A stretch of 64,000 nt of DNA from Nostoc mirabile CHAB5784 (GTDB lineage Bacteria > Cyanobacteriota > Cyanobacteriia > Cyanobacteriales > Nostocaceae). This document shows, one piece after another, positions 42,792-52,510 of this stretch. The position numbers were made by a program, and so were the translations under genes. Position 1 is the first letter of the stretch. Every line of letters starts with the position of its first letter. The notes beneath the pieces are model-generated. The model was not told where the DNA came from and ran no database searches. It saw only the letters and a list, made by a program, of their open reading frames with translations. The stretch is taken from assembly GCF_020829645.1 (NCBI RefSeq), contig NZ_JAIVFS010000005.1:1-64000 (forward strand). The letters are read 5' to 3'.

Positions 42792-44480
42792 TTACTTCAA
42801 AGTTCCCAAAACGGGCGCTACCTCAACCTCTGAAATTTGCGGAACCAAGAAACCCTTCGCATAAATCTGGGGATTTGTTTGCGAGACTATGGCATAAGAC
42901 TGGCGAAGATTAGCATTGACTGCGACAGTCTTCACATCGTACATCTGCATTGCCATTTTGGGATAGAAACCAATACCAATAATCATCAGCAGAAAACAGG
43001 CAGCGATAAACACCTCACGGGGTCTAGCATCGTCGTAGACTGCTTCTTCTGGTACTAGGCAGTCTGTACCAAAACAAACTGTTCCTTCATCTTCTTGATT
43101 TTCCGAACCTGCATTATTAATGTCGCAGATGAGTGCTGCACCCTGACCATAAAATACCTCTCGCAGCATGGAAAGTAGATAGATAGGTGTGAGGATGACT
43201 CCAACTGCGGCGAGAAAAACTGTGACGGTGCAGAAAGTTGAACTGTAAACGTCACTACTTGTCATACCAACGAATACTGAGAGTTCGCCAGCAAAGCCAC
43301 TCATACCGGGAAGTGCTAGGGATGCCATTGCTCCGATTGTAAACAGGGCAAAGACTTTGGGCATGGCTTGACCAATACCGCCCATATCTTTCATTACCAT
43401 TGTGTGGGTGCGATCGTAAGTAACACCTGCTAAGAAGAACAGCACTGATGCAATCAAACCATGCGAAATCATCTGCAACATCGCGCCGTTGATTCCCAAA
43501 TCAGTGAAGGAGGCAATCCCAAGCAGTACAAACCCCATGTGAGAAATCGACGAATAAGCTAAACGCCGCTTCATATTCGTCTGAGCAAAGGAGTTCAATG
43601 CACCATAGATAATGTTGACAACACCCAGAATGGCTAAAACTGGCGCAAAGTAAATGTGTGCATCGGGAAGCAACTCAAGATTCAGGCGAATCAGTCCGTA
43701 TCCACCCATCTTCAGCAACACACCAGCTAAAATCATCGATACAGGAGAGGATGCTTCGCCGTGGGCATCAGGCAACCAGGTATGCATCGGGAAAACAGCG
43801 AGTTTGACACCAAATGCAACCAGTAACCCTGCATAAAGTAGCAGTTGTAGTCCAAGGGGATATTCCTTACTGGCGAGGGCGGTTATATCAAATGTCATAT
43901 CACCGCCGCCGTATAGCCCCATTGCCAGGGCTGCCACTAAAATAAATATAGAAGCCGCTGCGGTATACAACAAAAATTTTGTAGCCGCATACCGACGCCT
44001 TTTCCCACCCCAAATACAGACTAGTAGGTAGACGGGAATCAACTCTACTTCCCACATAATGAAAAATAGCAGCAAGTCTTTGGCAACGAACACCCCTACC
44101 TGTGCCGAATACAGCACTAGCATTAAAAAATAGAAAAGGCGGGGTCGGTGATCAACTTGCCAGGCCGAAAAAATCGAGAGTGTGGTAACAAATCCTGCTA
44201 GTAGCACAAGTGGCGCTGAAAGTCCATCAACCGAGACTGCCCACTTAAGACCCAACTGAGGCATCCAGGCATAATTTTCTACCATTTGAAAACTAGCATT
44301 GCTGGCATCGTAATGCTTCCAAAAGGCGTAGCACATCAAGGCGAAGTCTGCGATACCTATACCCAATGCATACCACCGCACGCGCTTGCCATCTTTATCA
44401 GGCAGCACAGGGATGAGCAGGGAAGCAACGAGTGGCAGCAAAACAATCGCGGTAAGCCAGGGAAATTGATCCGCTATCAT
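42792..44480 (-). CDS. ndhD: NAD(P)H-quinone oxidoreductase chain 4 (NdhD)
   Basis: A 562-residue membrane protein with about 14 membrane helices, a proton-pumping antiporter-like subunit of NDH-1. Conserved parts: [20 protein letters not shown] (key Glu), [20 protein letters not shown] (key Lys and His), [16 protein letters not shown] and [17 protein letters not shown]. After VFYGQG there is an acidic, Cys-containing insert of about 35 residues ([20 protein letters not shown]) that is absent from the paralogous fragment at 39347. It resembles the NdhD1/D2 respiratory type rather than the CO2-uptake type, though this was judged by eye. No other ndh genes flank it. Confidence 0.94.
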   Translation of the reverse strand: MIADQFPWLTAIVLLPLVASLLIPVLPDKDGKRVRWYALGIGIADFALMCYAFWKHYDASNASFQMVENYAWMPQLGLKWAVSVDGLSAPLVLLAGFVTTLSIFSAWQVDHRPRLFYFLMLVLYSAQVGVFVAKDLLLFFIMWEVELIPVYLLVCIWGGKRRRYAATKFLLYTAAASIFILVAALAMGLYGGGDMTFDITALASKEYPLGLQLLLYAGLLVAFGVKLAVFPMHTWLPDAHGEASSPVSMILAGVLLKMGGYGLIRLNLELLPDAHIYFAPVLAILGVVNIIYGALNSFAQTNMKRRLAYSSISHMGFVLLGIASFTDLGINGAMLQMISHGLIASVLFFLAGVTYDRTHTMVMKDMGGIGQAMPKVFALFTIGAMASLALPGMSGFAGELSVFVGMTSSDVYSSTFCTVTVFLAAVGVILTPIYLLSMLREVFYGQGAALICDINNAGSENQEDEGTVCFGTDCLVPEEAVYDDARPREVFIAACFLLMIIGIGFYPKMAMQMYDVKTVAVNANLRQSYAIVSQTNPQIYAKGFLVPQISEVEVAPVLGTLK

Positions 44481-44659
44481 GTATATGAGAAAAAATACTT
44501 ATTTGTGAATGATGTTATTCTACTAAACTTTGTAACAATTTCTTCATAAGTATTTGTCCCAGTTAACCATAAATATTTGTCCCAGTTAACCGCTTTGACT
44601 CAAAGACAATTGACTTGAAAATGGCGACTGGGGACTGGGGAAGAAAGATTTTTATTTGC

Positions 44660-45379
44660 TCACGGTACTAATCCAGCCCGCAAAGCACGGACAGCAGCCT
44701 GTGTACGGTCAGCAACACAGAGTTTATTGAGAATACCTCGAACATGAGTTTTTACAGTACCGACTGTTAAATAGAGCCTTTTAGCAATTTCTGCATTGTC
44801 ACACCCAGCGACAATCAACTCTAAAACATCCATCTCCCTATGAGTTAAAGGATAGGTAACTATACTTTTCTCAACATCTGGGTCAATACCTTCAATCAAG
44901 ACTCTTTTTCCAGATGCGCCTCTGCTGCTATCGGGGAAATCTTGACGTATTTGTTGTAGTACAAGGTCTGCGATCGCTGGATCGATCCATGAGCTACCTG
45001 CATGGGTCGTTCGCACAGCCTCAACTAGTCTCTCAGTTTCGATATCTTTCATGCAATAAGAATCTGCACCTGCTGCAAATGCTGCTAAAACTGCCTGTTC
45101 GCTATTCTGCATTGTTAAAATTAGCAGCTTCGTGGTATAGTCTTCGTTCTCTGCTTGATATTGCCTAAATGTGCGTGTTAGATCAATACCATCCATGTCA
45201 GGCAAACCGATGTCAATAGTAGCAACATCAGGCTTGAGACTTTTCAGAAGCTTGATGCCGTCAGTTGCATTGGCTGCTTCACCAACAATGTTAAACTCTG
45301 GCTGGGTTTGTAAGGCAGCCCGTAAGCCGATTCTTGTAAGGTTGTGATCTTCAATCACAAGGATCTTGATTTCACTCAT
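44660..45379 (-). CDS. NarL/FixJ-type response regulator
   Basis: A 239-residue protein. Residues 4-125 form a receiver domain: acidic pair E10/D11, phosphoacceptor D56 in ATIDIGLPDMDG, the switch Thr in LLILTMQNS and Lys in SYCMKD. The C-terminal LuxR-type helix-turn-helix (about 180-235) reads LTHREMDVLELIVAGCDNAE, IAKRLYLTVGTVKTHVRGIL. Phosphorylation by a histidine kinase should alter DNA binding. A hybrid kinase gene is divergent, 550 bp away, but it carries its own receiver, so pairing is uncertain. Confidence 0.92.
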   Translation of the reverse strand: MSEIKILVIEDHNLTRIGLRAALQTQPEFNIVGEAANATDGIKLLKSLKPDVATIDIGLPDMDGIDLTRTFRQYQAENEDYTTKLLILTMQNSEQAVLAAFAAGADSYCMKDIETERLVEAVRTTHAGSSWIDPAIADLVLQQIRQDFPDSSRGASGKRVLIEGIDPDVEKSIVTYPLTHREMDVLELIVAGCDNAEIAKRLYLTVGTVKTHVRGILNKLCVADRTQAAVRALRAGLVP

Positions 45380-45933
45380 AGTTGCTTAACTTTACTGTTA
45401 TTTATCTAAAGTACAGATTAAAATAATCTCGTTCTTCTATTCGGGATCTTATACAAAAAGCAATGGGTTTGGTATTGTTCCCTGATCTTCATCTACCATT
45501 AGACATAAATAACCTTATCTCGTAAGCTTTTCTAAGGCAAGAGTTTCGATATAACAATATAATTCAATCAAAAAATATTTTTATACATTAACCTGATTAT
45601 ATATATCTGATGGTAAACAAGTTATCATTGACAATCCGGTAGCAAGCAAGAGTGGGTGACTATGATGATGTACATAAAAGGGACTAAATTACCTCACCCT
45701 AAGACTCAGACACAAATATTGCTTGAATAATAAACGGATTATATACTTATAATGTTTTATATTATTTAATACAACTATTGAACCTTAATTAAGTTTAATT
45801 ACTTAAAAAAATAAAATATTTAATTCAGAAAACTTTAAAGGAAAATGTGAATCCTTAATAATCTTAGTGCTGGTGAAGTAAGCTATTACTAGATTTGCGA
45901 GGGATAGCCAAGCACTTCTTTTTTTATTTAGCC
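45380..45933. other. AT-rich divergent intergenic region
   Basis: About 550 bp of AT-rich DNA between the NarL-type gene and the hybrid kinase. I see no gene or known RNA. It should hold the promoters of both. Confidence 0.6.
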
Positions 45934-47028
45934 ATGTCTTTAACTAAAACTGTCAAAAAAGATAAAATTCTGGTTGTCGATGATATTTTTGACAATTTAC
46001 TGGTCTTAGAAGCTGTCCTAGAAGATGAGCGCTATGAAATTAGCTTAGTCGAAGATAGCAAAATTGCTCTGGCTATGGTTGAGGAGTCGCCGCCAGACAT
46101 AATTCTCTTAGATGTAATGATGCCGGAGATAGATGGCTATGAATTCACTCGACGCATCCGGCAGAATCCGGCGTTGCCATTTATCCCCATTCTGCTGCTC
46201 ACGGCTCACTATGAGTCTAGCGTTGTGGAAGGACTCGATGCTGGTGCAGATGACTTTATTCGTAAACCATTCGATCCTGATGAATTACATGCACGAGTGC
46301 GATCGCTCCTACGCCTCAAACATAGTATCGACGAACGAGATCAGATGGCTAACCTGCGGGCAGATTTTGTCTCGCGTTTTACTCACGATTTACGCATACC
46401 ACTAGTAGCCTCCAACCGGGTATTAAAATTATTGCTGTCAGGCAGGTTTTGCGATGTTTCGCCACAATTGCAAGAAATAATTGATACCATGATTGGCAGT
46501 AATCAAGACCTGCTGGAAATGGTAAATACCTTGCTAGAAGTTTATCGTCATGAAGCGGGCTGTAAAACCTTAAAAATTTCTCCCTGCAATATTCAGGAAT
46601 TAGTTAGTGAAGTTTCTCAAGAATTAACTCCCTTAGCTGAAGAAAAAGGATTAACTGTAAATATTGATCGAGGTGAAACTGCAAGCACCATCATGGGCGA
46701 TCGCTTAGAACTGCGGCGAGTTTTGACAAATATCATCGGCAATGCTATAAAATTTACAGATAAAGGTTCTGTAGATATTCACTGCTATCCTACTCCGTTA
46801 GCTGTGACTATTGATATCCAAGATACAGGGCCAGGAATTTCTAAACAAGACCAGGCAATATTATTCGAGCGATTTCGCCAAGGTAAACACCAGCGTTCTG
46901 GCAGTGGTTTGGGACTATATCTATCTCGCTGCATTATCGAAGCACATGAAGGCACAATCGATGTAACATCTGAACCAGGGCAGGGTAGTACATTCACTAT
47001 CCGTCTACCTGTAGCAGGTGAAAACTAA
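45934..47028 (+). CDS. Hybrid protein: receiver domain followed by histidine kinase
   Basis: About 364 residues from the ATG at 45934; an upstream in-frame start at 45895 would add 13 hydrophobic residues and seems less likely. The receiver comes first (KILVVDDIFDNLLVLEAVLE, LLDVMMPEIDGYEF with the phosphoacceptor Asp, KPFDPDELHARV), then HisKA (SRFTHDLRIPLVASNRVL with the phospho-His), then HATPase (NIIGNAIKFTDKGSV, IQDTGPGISKQDQ, SGSGLGLYLSRCI). It has no membrane segment, so it is a cytoplasmic sensor that probably receives signal through its own receiver or a partner. The input is unknown. Confidence 0.92.
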   Translation: MSLTKTVKKDKILVVDDIFDNLLVLEAVLEDERYEISLVEDSKIALAMVEESPPDIILLDVMMPEIDGYEFTRRIRQNPALPFIPILLLTAHYESSVVEGLDAGADDFIRKPFDPDELHARVRSLLRLKHSIDERDQMANLRADFVSRFTHDLRIPLVASNRVLKLLLSGRFCDVSPQLQEIIDTMIGSNQDLLEMVNTLLEVYRHEAGCKTLKISPCNIQELVSEVSQELTPLAEEKGLTVNIDRGETASTIMGDRLELRRVLTNIIGNAIKFTDKGSVDIHCYPTPLAVTIDIQDTGPGISKQDQAILFERFRQGKHQRSGSGLGLYLSRCIIEAHEGTIDVTSEPGQGSTFTIRLPVAGEN

Positions 47029-47303
47029 AAAGTAGGCAGACAAAAAATTATTGGTATGGTACTGCCTTAATACGGTATTGTTCAGTAATTCTTTTTCTCA
47101 AGAATAGCTTCTCTTACCGAACTGCCCTAATAGCAATTCTGTATAAAAATGCGCCAAATTTAGAAAGGAACGAACCGCAGAGACACAGAGAAGCCAGTGC
47201 GCCCTTGCGGTTAAGAGACTTGAAGCAACTGGCGCGACACAGAGGAGAAAAAGCAAGGTTAAAAAATTCAGCGCAGCTTCATAAAGAAATGGTATAAGCG
47301 CCT

Positions 47304-47448
47304 CAATACTGCTCGGTTAAGGGAAATTGTAGGTTGGGTAGAGCATAAGCGTTACCCAACAAATCTCGGTAAATGTTGGGTTTCGTTCCTCAACCTAACC
47401 TACATCAACTACATTAACGTAAGTTTTTCGCTTAACCGAGCAGTATTG
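47304..47448. mobile_element. 145-bp MITE-like element
   Basis: Left CAATACTGCTCGGTTAAG, right CTTAACCGAGCAGTATTG: 18-bp perfect terminal inverted repeats. The interior folds further (GTAGGTTGGGTA and TACCCAAC; AACCTAACCTAC). It is non-coding and lies in a 500-bp gap. Confidence 0.88.
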
Positions 47449-47525
47449 TCAAGAGTCTGTCTCAACCAAGAGATTCTTTAACCGAACGGTATTGCCCGCC
47501 TACCTACTTAATTAAAATTACTGTG

Positions 47526-48317
47526 CTATTTATTCAGCAGTAACTTCTTTTTCTTGTATAAAGCTAGTAATCCAACAAAACCTAATCCTAACAAAGCTGA
47601 AGGTTCTGGAACAGAGATGTTTTGTGCTGTCAAGCTGGTTTCATAAGAAACAGTCAAATTCCCGTTAGATGGAAGTGAGTAGCTAGCTTCAATAGGTTGC
47701 TCTAGCCCTTTTTGAGTAATGGGTATGGAAAAAGTGCCATCTAAGTTTTTTGCTACTACTTGACCTAGATATTCTACTGTAACAGCATCGGTAATTGGTT
47801 TACCTTCAGATAATACCTGAACTAATAAGCTTTCACCTGGAGCAACAGCTAAAGGGTTTTGTAGAGGTAGAATTTCTAATGGCAGATTGAATGGTTTGGC
47901 TAAATCATCAGACCAATCATAAAAAGCCTTGGTGTATTTGAGGTAATGACCAACATTATCATACTTAGGAATTTCCTGTTCTGTGATGCGGAGATATTCA
48001 TTATTCGATAATCTGGCAAAATAGCCATTATCAAAAAAACCTTGGATAGCTGCTACATTTTCACCAGCAGTTAGAGATAAAGCATCTTGTTTTTGATTGA
48101 GATCAGAAGGAAGAATTTGTTTGTTATTATCATAAACTATTGCTTGTTGGAATCTAGACGTTTCATAAGGTTCTGGCCCATCTTCTGGATGTCCAAACAA
48201 AATATTATATTCGCCATTGTTGTAATCAAACCAGACAACATGCGCTGATGCTGGTTGAATAAAGCATGGCAAAATAGCTGCTGCTATGAGCAGCGTTTTA
48301 ATTTTTTGCACAAACAT
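47526..48317 (-). CDS. Exported DUF4198-like protein with PEP-CTERM anchor
   Basis: About 263 residues from the ATG at 48317, chosen because AGGGGAATT lies just upstream; an in-frame start 19 codons earlier is possible. A signal peptide (KIKTLLIAAAILPCFIQPASA) is followed by HVVWFDYNNGEYNILFGHPE, the opening of DUF4198-type domains linked to metal uptake (NikM/CbiK-like periplasmic proteins). A beta-sandwich-like region follows (NPLAVAPGESLLVQVLSEGK). The C-terminus is a PEP-CTERM sorting tag: VPEPSALLGLGFVGLLALYK followed by KKK. It is probably processed by an exosortase and displayed outside. Metal binding through the N-terminal His is inference. Confidence 0.85.
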   Translation of the reverse strand: MFVQKIKTLLIAAAILPCFIQPASAHVVWFDYNNGEYNILFGHPEDGPEPYETSRFQQAIVYDNNKQILPSDLNQKQDALSLTAGENVAAIQGFFDNGYFARLSNNEYLRITEQEIPKYDNVGHYLKYTKAFYDWSDDLAKPFNLPLEILPLQNPLAVAPGESLLVQVLSEGKPITDAVTVEYLGQVVAKNLDGTFSIPITQKGLEQPIEASYSLPSNGNLTVSYETSLTAQNISVPEPSALLGLGFVGLLALYKKKKLLLNK

Positions 48318-48374
48318 TCTAATTCCCCTGATTACTTGGTTTAATTCATCACTAACGTTTTTAGAAAACCACAT

Positions 48375-49155
48375 TTTTTTTCCGTAACAATCCCCCTAAT
48401 AGGGATAAATTTTTAATATTTAGATTGTCTTAAGATTGACATACTTTATCGAACAGAATACATGCGTCACTCGTCAGAATACAGGAAAGGTATTTTGACC
48501 GAAAAAGCGGATAGCGTAGCGTTAGCGAGTCCGCGATAGCGCAGCGTTAGCGAGTATTCGAGCGTCGCGTCTGAATAACCGGGTTTAAAACCCCCACCAA
48601 ATCGTAGATTTGGTGGTGCAACAATTCCTGCGCCGGTCTGAATCCCCGACTGTAAGCGTTGCGTTAGCGAGTCAGACGCTCCTACGTCGCTAACGCTTTG
48701 CTATCGAGCGTCTTGATTCTGACGAATGTTTTCTTCTTCAATTTTTTCTACGACTTGTGGCAGCATTTGGCAAGACAGCAAGCGGGTTGGCGAAAGTAGT
48801 GGTCAGCAAAAATTTGTCACAAATCTTGGGTGGAAAGAGACATAATTTTTCAATTTTTAACTGAAAAGTAGTTTAGCTAGTGCAAGAATGCATAGAGAAG
48901 TCTAAAAGATGACTTTGAAGTACCCGCAGGGTGTAGACGCTTCCAACCATTGGTGGTCGATAGCGCAACGTAAAGTTTTCTCTTCTCCTTCTCCTATGGT
49001 CAGCTTGCTTCGGCCTAGGAGTACGCCAACGGCATAGCTTATCTACGAGACGCACTCACGTTCGCTTAAAGCGAGTCCGCGTACTCAATTCTGGGTAAAT
49101 GAGACGAGATGCTTCAAAATACTTTCGTCTTTAATCACTAAATAAGGTTAGTTAA
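48375..49155. other. Repeat-rich gap without genes
   Basis: About 780 bp. Blocks of dispersed motifs (GCGTTAGCGAGT three times at 48510-48560 and 48660; ACGTCGCTAACGC near 48685; TACGAGACGC near 49040) make up the centre. No frame looks coding. An AAACCCCCACCAAATC/GATTTGGTGGTG palindrome lies near 48588-48617. Confidence 0.6.
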
Positions 49156-49779
49156 ATGTCTGAACTTACGGATGAACTTAAATATATTTTGAATTGGTTA
49201 AAATCTACCAATCATGATTTCTTTGATTGTTACAATCGAGGTTTAACTCGCCAGCAGATTGACGAAATTACTAAGGATTTACCATTCAGATTATCCGAAG
49301 AAGTATACGAACTTTATCAATGGCGCAATGGAACCGCCGATCTTGGTTATAACAATGGCTATCTACCACTCTATTTTTTGTTTCCTGAGCAATTAAGAGC
49401 CGATGTCATTTGTTCTTTTTGTTCCTTGCAAGATTCAGTTTCTATTTACAAAAATATAGGAAAAGCTACTAACTATGATGATGCATATTGGAACCAAAAA
49501 TGGTTTCCTATTGCTGCCTACGAGAGTAAAAGAATGCTTTATGTAGTTGGCGATATCGATCCATCTCCGGTTTATCTTTGGGATGTTGGTTGCCTTGAGG
49601 ATTCAGTAAGAATATATAAAAATCTTATCAGTATGATATCTGTAATTGCAGAGTGTTGTGAGTTTGGTTTATATCAACTAATACCAGATGAAGATGGAGA
49701 AGAAGATGACATGATAATCCGAATAGATGAAGAAAAGCTGGAACTTGAAAAAGAAATATATCGAAAATATAACTCCTAA
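49156..49779 (+). CDS. SMI1/KNR4 (SUKH) family protein
   Basis: A 207-residue acidic soluble protein. The SUKH signature is seen early: GLTRQQIDEITKDLPFRLSE followed by EVYELYQWRNGT, then YLPLYFLFPEQL, KWFPIAAYESKRMLYVVGDI and VYLWDVGCLED. SUKH proteins are common immunity proteins for contact-dependent toxins but also occur alone in cyanobacteria. No toxin lies next to it. The C-terminus is a long acidic helix. It precedes the TPR gene by about 100 bp on the same strand. Confidence 0.85.
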   Translation: MSELTDELKYILNWLKSTNHDFFDCYNRGLTRQQIDEITKDLPFRLSEEVYELYQWRNGTADLGYNNGYLPLYFLFPEQLRADVICSFCSLQDSVSIYKNIGKATNYDDAYWNQKWFPIAAYESKRMLYVVGDIDPSPVYLWDVGCLEDSVRIYKNLISMISVIAECCEFGLYQLIPDEDGEEDDMIIRIDEEKLELEKEIYRKYNS

Positions 49780-49876
49780 TTAGAGAGAGTCTGAAGTTGG
49801 AGAAGAACAAATTGCTTCCTTAGAGAAACTGTGGTATTTAAATATTAATAAAAAAAGAGCTTGAATATAAAGAATA

Positions 49877-51529
49877 ATGAAGTACTTATTTCTAATTTGG
49901 GTGCTTATACTCTCTTTAATCGCTCCTAGTGTAGCGATCGCTGACGACAAGGCGCTTTACGTCTACGCTCAAGCAAAACAGCCCTATAGTTTAATATCTG
50001 GAGTTGGAACAATCCACCATCCAGTTTCCACTTCTAATCCCCAAGCGCAAGAGTTTTTCGATCAGGGATTAAATTTGATTTACGCTTTCAATCATGATGA
50101 GGCGGTGCGTTCTTTTCAATACGCTGCCAAACTCGATCCACATTTGGCGATCGCATATTGGGGTATTGCTCTGGCTCTAGGCCCTAATATTAACTTAGCA
50201 ATCGACCCCAACCGAGAATTAGCTGCTTACCAAGCGGTACAGCAAGCTTTAGCACTTTCCACGCAAGCATCTGCCCAAGAACGAGACTACATTAACGCCT
50301 TAGCAAAACGTTACTCTCAAGATGTCAATGCAGACTTGTATCAACTAGCGCTTTACTACGCAAAAGCAATGGCAACCCTAGTTAAGCGCTATCCAGATGA
50401 TTTGGATGCGGCGACACTTTACGCTGAAAGCTTGATGGATCTGCATCCTTGGCAGCACTGGACTAAAGATGGCAAGCCACAGCCAGATACAGAAGAAATT
50501 GTGGCTATTTTAGAATCAGTTCTCAAACGTAACCCGAATCATACCGGAGCTAATCATTACTATATTCATGCAGTAGAAGCTTCACTTTCCCCAGAACGGG
50601 CCCTTGTGAGTGCCAAAAGACTAGGAACCCTAGCCCCAGCAGCCGGACACTTGGTACACATGCCAAGTCATATTTATTTTCGTGTAGGAGATTATGAAGG
50701 GGCAATGCAGGCAAACGAGCAGGCGATCGCTCAAGATGATATCTACATTAAGAAGTATCAAGTCCAGGGTACTTACTCCATGATGTATTATAACCACAAC
50801 ATACATTTCTTCATGGTGGCCAGTAGCATGGCAGGAAGATATAAAGATGCTCTCCAAGCCGCAGAGACGTTAGTCGCAAATGCTACTGCAATTGACCCGT
50901 ATGCACCAATGCTTGAGGGATTTTTGGGCAGCAAAATGCTGATTCAAACACGCTTTAGTGATTGGGATGCCATCTTAAAAACTCCTGCCCCCGATGCTAA
51001 ATTGCCTACTACCACAGCACTTTGGCATTTTGCTCGCGGCATGGCGAAGGCAGCCACAGGCAAACTTGAAGATGCAGTAAGTGAAAGTCGAGCATTATTA
51101 GTCGCCAAAGAGGTAATTTCCACTGAAGCAACCATTGGATTTAGTCCTGCAAGTCGTATTTTAGACATTGCCTCAAAAGTTCTAGATGCCAAAATTGCCA
51201 GACAAAAGCATGATTATGAATCTGCCATCAAATTATTAGAAAAAGCGGTGGCAGTAGAAGATACTCTCGATTACGTGGAACCACCAGATTGGTACTTTCC
51301 GACGCGGGAATCTTTGGGCGGTGTGCTTTTGGCTAAGGGCGACTATGCACAAGCCGAGAAAGTCTTTCGTGCTGATCTAGAAAAGTATCCCCATAATGGG
51401 CGTTCTCTATTTGGCTTACAGGCAAGTTTGCAGGCACTGGGTAAAGATCAGGCCGCTCAACTTGTCAAAGCCGAACTGGAAACAGCTTGGAAAGGTGATA
51501 AGCAACTTGACATAGCCAAAATGGATTGA
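49877..51529 (+). CDS. Exported TPR-repeat protein
   Basis: A 550-residue protein with a signal peptide (LFLIWVLILSLIAPSVAIAD) and TPR-like helical repeats throughout: FFDQGLNLIYAFNHDEAVRS, FQYAAKLDPHLAIAYWGIAL, ERALVSAKRLGTLAPAAGHL, HIYFRVGDYEGAMQANEQAI and a C-terminal pair (ESLGGVLLAKGDYAQAEKVF). The HMPSHIY motif is typical of a family of secreted TPR proteins with no defined role. It is probably periplasmic and mediates protein contacts. No clear operon partner is present. Confidence 0.85.
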   Translation: MKYLFLIWVLILSLIAPSVAIADDKALYVYAQAKQPYSLISGVGTIHHPVSTSNPQAQEFFDQGLNLIYAFNHDEAVRSFQYAAKLDPHLAIAYWGIALALGPNINLAIDPNRELAAYQAVQQALALSTQASAQERDYINALAKRYSQDVNADLYQLALYYAKAMATLVKRYPDDLDAATLYAESLMDLHPWQHWTKDGKPQPDTEEIVAILESVLKRNPNHTGANHYYIHAVEASLSPERALVSAKRLGTLAPAAGHLVHMPSHIYFRVGDYEGAMQANEQAIAQDDIYIKKYQVQGTYSMMYYNHNIHFFMVASSMAGRYKDALQAAETLVANATAIDPYAPMLEGFLGSKMLIQTRFSDWDAILKTPAPDAKLPTTTALWHFARGMAKAATGKLEDAVSESRALLVAKEVISTEATIGFSPASRILDIASKVLDAKIARQKHDYESAIKLLEKAVAVEDTLDYVEPPDWYFPTRESLGGVLLAKGDYAQAEKVFRADLEKYPHNGRSLFGLQASLQALGKDQAAQLVKAELETAWKGDKQLDIAKMD

Positions 51530-51593
51530 ATAAGAATTTAACGCGATGTGCGACTTAATATTCTTACCTCACTTCCATTCCACTCTTTTAAAA

Positions 51594-51786
51594 GGCTACG
51601 GTGTACACACAAGTTATCCGATTACCCAAAAGTCTTCCAAAACCTCAAAGAGTCCTATCGGACATCCCTCTCCTTACTAAGGAGAGGGACAGGTTTTGCA
51701 TAGCAAAACCAGGGTGAGGTATCTCAGGGGCTATGAGACTGAACCGTATAATTTTTTCAGAAAGCACTTGTGTGTACACCGTAGCC
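51594..51786. mobile_element. 193-bp MITE-like element, copy 1
   Basis: Left GGCTACGGTGTACACACAAG, right CTTGTGTGTACACCGTAGCC: perfect 20-bp terminal inverted repeats. The interior has hairpins CCCTCTCCTT/AAGGAGAGGG and GGTTTTGCATAGCAAAACC. A related element is at 61212-61478. Confidence 0.9.
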
Positions 51787-51909
51787 TCGTAGGAGAGGCT
51801 TAGGGAGAGGGAAGGAGTTGGAGGTTAGGTTTAAGAGAAAGTCGCACATGGCGTAATTTATATCTAGGAATCAGCTATTTTCAGTAAACCAAAAAGTTTT
51901 TCTCAAAGA

Positions 51910-51938
51910 GCGATGCCTGCGGCGGACTACGCCTACGC
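51910..51938. repeat. HIP1-splitting repeat, 21-bp insert
   Basis: GCGAT, 21 bp (GCCTGCGGCGG through CTACGCCTA), CGC. It differs from the omp85 copy at one base. Confidence 0.85.
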
Positions 51939-52436
51939 TGATCACATTTACTTAGATTTAGGTATTAGAGACCACTTATTTCATCATTAATTCTTATACC
52001 GATCTTCTTTTCTTCAAAAAGTGAAATGATGAAAGTAGTGTGTAGCAGCCTGAGAAAATTGCTCGTTTCATCAGAATAACTGGCTTTAACAAAGTCAGAA
52101 ACCATTGATGAGGTTATTTGTTGTAGATTTAGAACTTTTTATACCGACAAGAGGATTTTTCAAACATCCTCTAATAAATAAAACTAATACATAAAGAGAA
52201 TAAGCAATACCAAAATTTGTACCAAAAAAAAGTATTCTAAACTACTATTTTTTATTTTCGAGCTAGTGAATTTAGATTTCTATAACATGTAAGGATACTA
52301 AGCTTTTTTTGTTGCAATTTCCTCTGTTAAAAGTAAAATAAATCCCTATTTAAAGCTCATTAATATCAATATTATTTGTCTAAAGTAAAGAAGTTACAGA
52401 ACTAATCACAACTTGTAAAACTTTGGTCACTTGTGT

Positions 52437-52461
52437 ATAGTGTTTTCAGGAATAACACTAT
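52437..52461. promoter_or_regulatory. Perfect inverted repeat upstream of the FHA gene
   Basis: ATAGTGTT, nine bases, AACACTAT, lying 50 bp before the FHA start codon. It could be an operator or a leader hairpin for the cluster. No T-run follows. Confidence 0.4.
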
Positions 52462-52510
52462 GAAGAGATGTAGTTAGCTATATCCTATAAAGACTTACAA
52501 GAGCAAAACC

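Larger units (their letters stand above)
51787..52510. other. Non-coding gap upstream of the FHA-kinase cluster
   Basis: About 720 bp, AT-rich after 52000. It contains a HIP1-splitting repeat (51910-51938) and a perfect inverted repeat (52437-52461). No gene is supported. Confidence 0.6.

Noticed and set aside
48873-49055. 60-codon minus-strand frame in the repeat-rich gap
   Set aside because: Built from dispersed repeat sequence with no family resemblance or start signal.
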